DNA of 5,566 nucleotides from Acidimicrobiales bacterium (GTDB lineage Bacteria > Actinomycetota > Acidimicrobiia > Acidimicrobiales > Poriferisodaliceae). The stretch lies in assembly GCA_020631315.1 (NCBI GenBank), contig JAHDHM010000251.1, positions 1-5,566 on the forward strand, written 5' to 3'. This document shows positions 1 through 4,214 of the stretch, piece by piece (position 1 is the stretch's first letter; each line of letters starts with the position of its first letter). The translations under genes and the position numbers were made by a program. Under the pieces are notes generated by a model that searched no databases, was not told the origin of the DNA, and saw only the letters and a program-made list of their open reading frames with translations.

Positions 1-1
1 C

Positions 2-397
2 GGTGGCGACGACTACATGGTGAAGCCGTTCGCCGTGGCGGAGCTGGTCGCCAGGGTCGAGTTGCGGCTGCGGACCACGAAGGCGGCGACGCGCACGACG
101 GTGCTGCAGTGCGGTGACCTCGTGGTCGACACGGCAGCGCACCGGGTGACGAAGGCCGACGAGGTGATCGAGCTGTCGCCCACGGAGTACAACCTCCTCC
201 ACCACCTGATGATGAATCCCGGCCGTGTGTTGAGCCGGGCGCAGCTGCTCGAACAGGTGTGGGGCTACGAGCTGCCGCCCGACTCGTCGGTGGTCGACAC
301 CTACATCAGCTACCTGCGCCGCAAGCTCGATCAGCACGAGCCGAGGTTGATCCACACCGTGCGGGGCGTCGGGTACTGCCTGCGGGTCGACGAGTGA
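2..397 (+). CDS. OmpR/PhoB-family response regulator, 3' part (5' end outside window)
   Basis: This is the DNA-binding output protein of a two-component system; when phosphorylated by its kinase it would bind promoter DNA in the cytoplasm. The visible part opens with GGDDYMVKPF, the end of a receiver domain that carries the conserved Lys-Pro pair. The phosphorylated Asp lies upstream of the window. A linker follows, then a complete winged-helix domain. Its signs are LSPTEYNLLHHLMMNPGRVL, the recognition-helix region SVVDTYISYLRRKL and the terminal wing IHTVRGVGYCLR. The stop codon TGA (395-397) overlaps the GTG start of the histidine kinase by 4 nt, so the two are almost certainly co-transcribed and translationally coupled. 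The sequence resembles actinobacterial MprA/TrcR/PrrA-type regulators, but the target genes cannot be read from it. The family call is secure; orthology to a named regulator is not claimed. Confidence 0.95.
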   Translation, partial: GGDDYMVKPFAVAELVARVELRLRTTKAATRTTVLQCGDLVVDTAAHRVTKADEVIELSPTEYNLLHHLMMNPGRVLSRAQLLEQVWGYELPPDSSVVDTYISYLRRKLDQHEPRLIHTVRGVGYCLRVDE

Positions 398-1779
398 GAC
401 TCCGCACCCGGATGTGGATCGGGTTCACCGTCATCGCCGTCACCGTGATCGGCGCGGGCGTGTTCACCGTCGAGGTCCAGCGCCGGTATGCGCTGGAGCA
501 GATGGACAATCGGCTCACCGCGGTGCGCCTGCCGCCGGAGACCCGCATCCGACCCGGAGGAGGTGCTGCCCCTGTGGGGCGGCCCGGAGCAGCGCCGCCA
601 ACGGCTGCCGGTGCCGACGACGAGAGCATCTCCGATGTCTTCGTCGCGGTCGATGACGCCGACGGTGAGTTCCGTGAGGTGATGGTCGGCCAGCTCCTCG
701 ACGACGCGCCCGACCTGACGGCGCTCGCCGAGGATCGACCGGCGGAGCCGACGCACCTGACCGTCGACGGGCTGGACGGCACGTCGACGTTCCGAGTCCT
801 GTTCCTGCCGGGGGCATCGACGTCGCTCGATGCCGTCATCGCCGCGCCCATCGACGACCTCGGGGCCGCGGTCCGCACCCTCACCATCACGCTCGCCGGC
901 ATGGCCGTCGTCGTGCTCGTCGCCTCGTTCGGGATCGGGTGGTGGGTGAGCCGCCACGGCATCCGTCCGATCAACGAGCTGACCGGCGTCGCCGTCGCCA
1001 TCTCCGCGGGCGAGCGAGATCGACGAGCCGAGGTGGCGGGGGAGTCGACCGAAGCCGACCAGTTGGGCCACGCCTTCAACGTGATGCTCGACGAAAGGGA
1101 CCGCTCCGAGGACCGGCTGCGTCGATTCGTGGCCGATGCCGCACACGAGCTGCGGACGCCGCTGACGTCGATCCTCGGGTACGCCGACCTGTACTCAGCG
1201 GGCGGTTTCCGAGGGGAAGGGCAGCTGGACGATGCGATGCGTCGGCTGCAGTTCGAGGCCGAACGCATGTCGAGACTCGCCGAGGACCTGCTGACGTTGG
1301 CGAAGTTCGACGAGGAGCGGCCGCTCGAACGGTCGACGTTCCGGGTCGATCACCTGGCGAGCGATGTCGCGGAGCTCGCCGGTGCCGCCCATCCGGATCA
1401 CGACTTCCGGGTCGAGGCGGTGGAAGCGACGGTCGACGCCGATCGATTCCGGGTCCACCAGGCACTGACGGCGCTCGTCGACAACGCCGCGCAGCACACG
1501 CCGGCCGGTTCGACGGTCGACGTCCGTGTGGCGGGCGACGAGACCAGTGTCGTCGTGTCGGTGTCGGACGACGGGCCGGGTCTCACGGAAGCCGAAGCAA
1601 CCGTGGTCTTCGACCGGTTCGCCAGGGGTGATGCGAGCCGGAGTCGGAGCAGCGGGGGATCGGGCCTGGGACTGTCGATCGCCCAGGCCATCGTCCATGC
1701 CCACGGCGGCGACATCTCCGTCACGGCCACCCCCGGAGCCGGCGCGACCTTCTCGATCCGCCTCCCACTCGACGCCTGA
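394..1779 (+). CDS. Membrane sensor histidine kinase, cognate partner of the upstream regulator
   Basis: This is a 461-aa sensor kinase that would autophosphorylate on His and pass the phosphate to the upstream regulator. I chose GTG 394 because it overlaps the regulator stop and leads directly into a typical N-terminus (MRLRTRMWIGFTV). The in-frame ATG at 259 would lie inside the regulator's winged helix. Visible parts: membrane helix 1 at about residues 8-26; extracytoplasmic sensor at about 30-160; membrane helix 2 at about 162-186; HAMP at about 187-240; H-box FVADAAHELRTPL with phospho-acceptor H251; N-box with N364; G1 box DDGPG near 392-396; F-box FDRFARGD; G2 box GGSGLGL at 421-427. 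The kinase core is complete and looks active. Residues about 53-74 are unusually rich in Gly, Pro and Ala and have poor codon bias, while the next frame reads well there, so compensating frameshifts are likely (see findings). The sensed signal is unknown. Confidence 0.95.
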   Translation: MRLRTRMWIGFTVIAVTVIGAGVFTVEVQRRYALEQMDNRLTAVRLPPETRIRPGGGAAPVGRPGAAPPTAAGADDESISDVFVAVDDADGEFREVMVGQLLDDAPDLTALAEDRPAEPTHLTVDGLDGTSTFRVLFLPGASTSLDAVIAAPIDDLGAAVRTLTITLAGMAVVVLVASFGIGWWVSRHGIRPINELTGVAVAISAGERDRRAEVAGESTEADQLGHAFNVMLDERDRSEDRLRRFVADAAHELRTPLTSILGYADLYSAGGFRGEGQLDDAMRRLQFEAERMSRLAEDLLTLAKFDEERPLERSTFRVDHLASDVAELAGAAHPDHDFRVEAVEATVDADRFRVHQALTALVDNAAQHTPAGSTVDVRVAGDETSVVVSVSDDGPGLTEAEATVVFDRFARGDASRSRSSGGSGLGLSIAQAIVHAHGGDISVTATPGAGATFSIRLPLDA

Positions 1780-1791
1780 GTCGGGTTCGAA

Positions 1792-1805
1792 CGTTCCGCG
1801 GAACG
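1792..1805. terminator. Perfect 14-bp palindrome after the kinase gene, possible terminator
   Basis: CGTTCCGCGGAACG is a perfect palindrome starting 12 nt after the kinase stop. As RNA it could fold into a 5-bp stem with a CGCG loop. No T-run follows, which is common for terminators in high-GC actinobacteria. It could instead be a protein-binding site. A near copy lies at 3426-3441. Confidence 0.4.
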
Positions 1806-1854
1806 CTGTGCACCAGGCTCTTGGGGTCGAGCCACTTCTCTTGGCACCAATCCA

Positions 1855-1861
1855 AAGGAGG
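1855..1861 (+). promoter_or_regulatory. Strong Shine-Dalgarno sequence ahead of the 48-aa ORF
   Basis: AAGGAGG lies 9 nt before the GTG at 1871 and is a near-perfect match to the anti-Shine-Dalgarno sequence of 16S rRNA. It is the best ribosome binding site in the window. It supports translation starting at 1871 rather than at any upstream codon of the same open frame. Confidence 0.5.
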
Positions 1862-1870
1862 GAGCAGGCG

Positions 1871-2017
1871 GTGCGTGACGCAGTGCGATCACAGCTCGAG
1901 ATCGCTCGCCAAAGGAAGGTCAGCGTCCATGTGACGGAGCTCGAGGCAGTGATCGCTCGGGGTCGTTCTCGACGGATGCCCGATGCTCGGACCGCTGACG
2001 AGATCATCGGTTTCTGA
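1871..2017 (+). CDS. 48-aa ORF resembling the C-terminal half of a VapB (Rv0623-type) antitoxin; probable orphan or fragment
   Basis: The product starts VRDAVRSQLEIARQRK and ends RTADEIIGF. In Rv0623-like VapB antitoxins, an N-terminal DNA-binding segment leads into a helix of the type EAVRxALRxRL, then a toxin-binding tail of the type DxRTxDEILGYDExGLP. The ORF matches the second part of that layout from memory of the family, not from a search. It lacks the N-terminal DNA-binding portion, and it stops just after Gly-Phe, where the family continues with Asp and a short tail. No PIN toxin follows: the converging peptidase gene begins directly at its stop. About a third of its codons end in A or T, far more than in the kinase and closer to the toxin-antitoxin genes downstream. 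The strong ribosome binding site argues that it may still be translated. It is either a remnant of a broken vapBC locus or a small protein of unknown function. Confidence 0.45.
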   Translation: MRDAVRSQLEIARQRKVSVHVTELEAVIARGRSRRMPDARTADEIIGF

Positions 2018-3007
2018 CTACACGTCGAGAACTGACGTCAGGAGGTGCCACACGTTGTCGATCGCCACGTACGACGTCGTCTCGTGGTTGGAGTGATAAT
2101 CCGTCGTCGGGATCTGGAGCGTCGCACCGGTCGCTCGACCGTCGGTGCCCGCGACGAGTCGCCCCAGCTCCGTGCGCCCGAGTGGTTTCTGGTGCGCTTC
2201 GAGGAGGCGGTCCTTCCAGATCACCGGCACACCGACCTCGTCCGCTGTGGCCTCGACGAGTGCCACAGTCTCCGCGTCGAACGCTGCGCCCGCGTCGCGG
2301 TGGCGAAGGACCGCTGCGCCGTCGGCTGCGGGAGCCTCGTCGTCGAAAGGACTGGTGTCGAGCACGAGGAGCCGTCGTTCCGGCTCGTCGAACCAGTCGA
2401 CCAGCGCCTCCCAGCTACGGCCGATCTCCTCGCCGAGCGTGAACAGCACCGTCCCACCGAAGCCGGCTTCGAGCAGCGCGATCGCCATCGCAGCCGAGAC
2501 GGTGTTGTCGAGCTGGCCGCTGATCCAGCCCTCGCGTGGTGGCGACGCAGGTGCTGCGAACGCCACCGGCACACCCGCAGGCAGGTCGGTGAACGGCTCG
2601 GCGAAGAGCTCGGCTGAGTGGTCGAGACCGCAGTGGTCGCCATGGTCGACGGTCGCGGTCGCAACCGGCACTCCTGTCGCCGGGTCGTACGCCGCCACGT
2701 CTTCGTCGGCGAATCGGGTGCACACTGCGGTGCGAGCGCGTGGCCCGAGCGTCCGGTGCTCGCCGATCTCGGCCGCCGCGTAGCGCAACACCCCGCCGGT
2801 GTCGGTGACGAGCCCATGGCGGTCGATGTGGGCCGAGACGGTCCAACCGTGTCCGGGCACGGCGAGCAGCCCTGCGGTGCGGTGGTGAGGTCGGCCGATC
2901 CGGTCGAGATCGGCTTCGAGGGCGGCGATGAACGGTTCCTCGAAGCCGACGACCGACGGGACCGCGAGGTAGCGGTTGGTCAACTCGGCGATGTGCTCGG
3001 AGTGCAT
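2018..3007 (-). CDS. M42-family-like zinc metallopeptidase (aminopeptidase type)
   Basis: This is a 329-aa cytoplasmic protein with no signal peptide or membrane segment. M42 enzymes (glutamyl aminopeptidase/FrvX/TET types) are di-metal exopeptidases that trim N-terminal residues from peptides, often as large oligomers. The metal-site motifs appear in the expected order. An N-terminal PSVVGFEEP segment is followed by AHID (H60, D62), GQLDN with bridging D167, and TLGEEIG with catalytic or ligand E193/E194. Then come VLDTSP with D217 and DYHSNHET with H305 near the C-terminus. All six expected positions are filled, so activity is plausible. The insert between about residues 65 and 160, where M42 proteins carry a beta-barrel domain, contains a His/Cys cluster, HGDHCGLDH. 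The start ATG has only a weak GAGAAG ribosome site 8 nt upstream. The gene is divergent from the MoaF-like gene and converges on the 48-aa ORF with no spacer. The exact substrate is unknown. Confidence 0.8.
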   Translation of the reverse strand: MHSEHIAELTNRYLAVPSVVGFEEPFIAALEADLDRIGRPHHRTAGLLAVPGHGWTVSAHIDRHGLVTDTGGVLRYAAAEIGEHRTLGPRARTAVCTRFADEDVAAYDPATGVPVATATVDHGDHCGLDHSAELFAEPFTDLPAGVPVAFAAPASPPREGWISGQLDNTVSAAMAIALLEAGFGGTVLFTLGEEIGRSWEALVDWFDEPERRLLVLDTSPFDDEAPAADGAAVLRHRDAGAAFDAETVALVEATADEVGVPVIWKDRLLEAHQKPLGRTELGRLVAGTDGRATGATLQIPTTDYHSNHETTSYVAIDNVWHLLTSVLDV

Positions 3008-3080
3008 CGGCTGATCTTCTCAGGTGCCGAGGCTGTCGCGCCGGGTGATCCGGCATTCTGGGCTGTGCCCGTCTGAGGCA

Positions 3081-3086
3081 GGGGAG
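3081..3086 (+). promoter_or_regulatory. Ribosome binding site of the MoaF-like gene
   Basis: GGGGAG lies 5 nt before ATG 3092 and fixes this start. The 84 nt between this gene and the divergent peptidase must hold both promoters, but I see no convincing -35/-10 pair for either. Confidence 0.5.
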
Positions 3087-3091
3087 TCGGC

Positions 3092-3403
3092 ATGGATCAC
3101 GAGCAACTCATCGGAGCGAGCGTGGAGTTCGTGTACGCCGACGAGACGTACAGGATCGACGTCGTGGGCCGAGACCGGTTGCACTGGACCCGCACCGTCG
3201 GGGAGGACACCGGCCGAGGTGACGACGAGACGTACTTGTGCAGCGAACTCGACGACGACGTCCTGATGCTGACCTGGATCGAGGCGGACGGTCTCGGTCT
3301 CAGCCATGTCCTGGACTTCGGTGTGATGTCGCTCACGACGCATGCGAACGTCGGTCGCGAGGTGTTCGTCAACCCGGGCCGGCTCCGCCACGTCGATCGT
3401 TGA
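3092..3403 (+). CDS. Small MoaF-like domain protein, function unknown
   Basis: This is a 103-aa, acidic, soluble protein with no signal peptide. Its pattern is an opening GASVEFVYADETYRIDV, then a central LHWTRTVG, then DDETYLCSELDDDVLMLTWIEADG, then LSHVLDFGVMSLTTHA. This matches the repeated beta-strand plan of MoaF-related domains, small calycin/lipocalin-like barrels (strand, G-x-T/Y-x-L, S-x-L-x-W, E-x-Y-x-x-x-E-L, F-x-x-W-x-E, V-L-D). The family is named after MoaF in bacterial monoamine metabolism, but most stand-alone members have no assigned role, and none is claimed here. The gene stands alone: the peptidase upstream is divergent and the toxin gene downstream converges. A hairpin starts directly at its stop codon. 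The family assignment rests on recognising the pattern and is moderately sure. Confidence 0.7.
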   Translation: MDHEQLIGASVEFVYADETYRIDVVGRDRLHWTRTVGEDTGRGDDETYLCSELDDDVLMLTWIEADGLGLSHVLDFGVMSLTTHANVGREVFVNPGRLRHVDR

Positions 3404-3419
3404 CCGGCCGTGGGGCCGG
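3404..3419 (+). terminator. GC-rich hairpin right after the MoaF-like stop codon
   Basis: CCGGCC and GGCCGG form a perfect 6-bp stem around a GTGG loop, beginning on the base after the TGA. No T-run follows. Its place at a convergent gene junction fits a terminator for the MoaF-like gene. Confidence 0.55.
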
Positions 3420-3425
3420 CGGCGA

Positions 3426-3441
3426 GCGTTCCGCAGAACGC
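3426..3441 (-). terminator. Second hairpin at the convergent junction, likely toxin-operon terminator
   Basis: GCGTTC and GAACGC form a perfect 6-bp stem around CGCA, 6 nt downstream of the toxin stop when read on the minus strand. With the hairpin at 3404-3419 it gives each converging gene its own stem-loop. It differs by one base from the palindrome at 1792-1805 over the shared core. Confidence 0.45.
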
Positions 3442-3447
3442 AGTCAG

Positions 3448-3858
3448 TCAGCTCGTCGGAGGTGCAACGGACATGACGACGAGGCCGCCGATGCCGGCGA
3501 AGTCGTCGACGTTCGCTGTGTAGAGGGGAAGTCGTTGCGCAACGGCAATGGCCGCTATCTGGAAATCGCTGCTCCGCCGGCGCGCTGTCCGTCCACGGGA
3601 GAGAGCGCCGGCCATGACACCGCCGAACGCTTGCGCCGCGGCGAAGTCGTAGTCGAGGACCGCTCCGCGGAATGCTCGCTCTACTTGGCGGAGATGATCG
3701 AGGCGTCGGGCGCGCTCAGCTGCATCGACGGCGATCAGCGGACCGACCGCGAGCTCGCCCAAGGTGATCGTCGTGATGGCTTGTCGGTCGGGGAGTTCGG
3801 TCCGGTCGATTCGACCGAGGTCGACGACGACGCTCGTGTCGAGGATGCCCTCGCTCAC
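3448..3858 (-). CDS. vapC: VapC-type PIN-domain ribonuclease toxin
   Basis: This is a 136-aa PIN-domain protein, the usual size for a VapC toxin. VapC toxins are Mg-dependent endoribonucleases that cut tRNA or rRNA and stop translation when freed from the antitoxin. The acidic quartet is visible: D7 in ILDTSVVV, E35 in TLGELAVG, D98 in SSDFQIAAIAVA and D119 in the closing TANVDDF. Nothing looks broken, so the toxin is predicted to be active. The start is GTG (3858-3856), which overlaps the antitoxin stop by 4 nt, giving antitoxin-first translational coupling. Codon bias is weaker than in the kinase, which suggests horizontal origin. The RNA target cannot be predicted from the sequence. Confidence 0.93.
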   Translation of the reverse strand: MSEGILDTSVVVDLGRIDRTELPDRQAITTITLGELAVGPLIAVDAAERARRLDHLRQVERAFRGAVLDYDFAAAQAFGGVMAGALSRGRTARRRSSDFQIAAIAVAQRLPLYTANVDDFAGIGGLVVMSVAPPTS

Positions 3859-4109
3859 CGGGCGTACGGATCCGCGAAGTCGGGATCGGCCAGTGCGTCG
3901 AGCTCTGCTCGTAGCTGACCTCCGTCGATGACCGGAGCGTCGGCGAACACGGCCAGCACTTCGTCGCGTTCCGCGAAGCGGAACCCGTCATGCGGGGCGA
4001 GTTGGGCGATGGGTCGTCCTCGGTCGGTGATCGTGATCGTCTCACCGTTCTGAGCGCGGCGAGCCAGCTCGCTGGACTTGTTGTTGAGCTCTCGGAGGCT
4101 GGCGTTCAT
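3855..4109 (-). CDS. vapB: Phd/YefM-family antitoxin paired with the PIN toxin
   Basis: This is an 84-aa antitoxin that should bind and block the PIN toxin and, with it, repress its own promoter. The N-terminus, MNASLRELNNKSSELARRAQ followed by GETITITDRGRPIAQLAP, is a textbook Phd/YefM DNA-binding and dimerisation domain. The C-terminal tail, with LRAELDALADPDFADPYAR, is the flexible, acidic toxin-binding part typical of Phd antitoxins paired with PIN toxins. The gene is first in the operon, and its stop overlaps the toxin GTG. No usable ribosome site precedes the ATG: GAGG ends only 2 nt upstream. A -10-like box ends 6 nt before the ATG, so a leaderless message is likely. Codon bias is relaxed compared with the kinase. 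The symbol follows the usual vapBC naming, although the antitoxin fold is Phd rather than AbrB or ribbon-helix-helix. Confidence 0.93.
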   Translation of the reverse strand: MNASLRELNNKSSELARRAQNGETITITDRGRPIAQLAPHDGFRFAERDEVLAVFADAPVIDGGQLRAELDALADPDFADPYAR

Positions 4110-4115
4110 GACCTC

Positions 4116-4144
4116 AGGCTACATGTAGCTACTTCGAGCGACAA
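4116..4144 (-). promoter_or_regulatory. Candidate leaderless promoter of the toxin-antitoxin operon
   Basis: Read on the minus strand, TTGTCG (4144-4139) serves as -35. It is followed by a 17-nt spacer and TAGCCT (4121-4116), which fits the actinobacterial TAnnnT -10. Six nt separate the -10 from the ATG at 4109, so transcription should begin at or beside the start codon. The operator palindrome overlaps the spacer and the -10. The -35 matches the consensus at four of six bases. Confidence 0.5.
4118..4132. promoter_or_regulatory. Palindromic operator of the toxin-antitoxin operon
   Basis: GCTACATGTAGC (4118-4129) is a perfect 12-bp palindrome. A second palindrome, GTAGCTAC (4125-4132), overlaps it, so the GTAGC half-site recurs at short spacing. 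Overlapping half-sites are what cooperative binding of Phd-type dimers and antitoxin-toxin complexes would need. The site lies over the spacer and -10 of the promoter, where bound protein would block RNA polymerase. Confidence 0.6.
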
Positions 4145-4202
4145 CGGCTCTTTCGGCCCGGATGGCGCAGTTTCGTTAGCGTCGACCTCACGCGATCGTG
4201 TC

Positions 4203-4209
4203 GAGGGGG
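4203..4209 (+). promoter_or_regulatory. Ribosome binding site of the serine hydrolase gene
   Basis: GAGGGGG lies 5 nt before ATG 4215 and supports this start over codons further upstream in the same open frame, which would run into the antitoxin gene. A TAGCGT at 4177-4182 could be the -10 of this gene, but I see no good -35. Confidence 0.55.
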
Positions 4210-4214
4210 ACAGC

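Noticed and set aside
259..393. Upstream in-frame ATG at 259 as the kinase start
   Set aside because: It would translate the winged-helix region of the regulator in a second frame and add 45 Arg/Ala-rich residues. GTG 394, overlapping the regulator stop, gives a normal membrane-anchored N-terminus.
1785..1804. LexA/SOS box, suggested by TTCGAAC followed by GTTCC
   Set aside because: The actinobacterial SOS box needs TCGAAC and GTTCGA separated by four bases. Here GTTC follows at once and the second half-site does not match. The site also lies after a gene end rather than in a promoter.
306..2007. Long minus-strand open frames opposite the kinase gene (for example 306-1268, 331-1146, 1195-2007)
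   Set aside because: They are rich in Arg, Ser and Pro with no recognisable domain, as expected for the antisense of a high-GC coding strand with few stop codons.
2045..3076. Plus-strand open frames across the peptidase (2045-2617, 2145-2783, 2618-3076)
   Set aside because: The minus-strand frame holds all M42 metal motifs in order. The plus-strand products are low-complexity shadows.
3008..3091. Divergent promoter pair between the peptidase and the MoaF-like gene
   Set aside because: Both genes need promoters here, but the best -10-like box (CATTCT, 3054-3059) has no suitable -35, so no site is annotated.
3020..3391. Minus-strand open frame opposite the MoaF-like gene
   Set aside because: It starts inside the opposite gene, has no ribosome site or recognisable motif, and the plus-strand product has a clear family pattern and a good ribosome site.
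4110..4115. GAGG just before the antitoxin ATG as a Shine-Dalgarno site
   Set aside because: Only 2 nt separate it from the ATG, too close for normal ribosome positioning. A leaderless start fits better.
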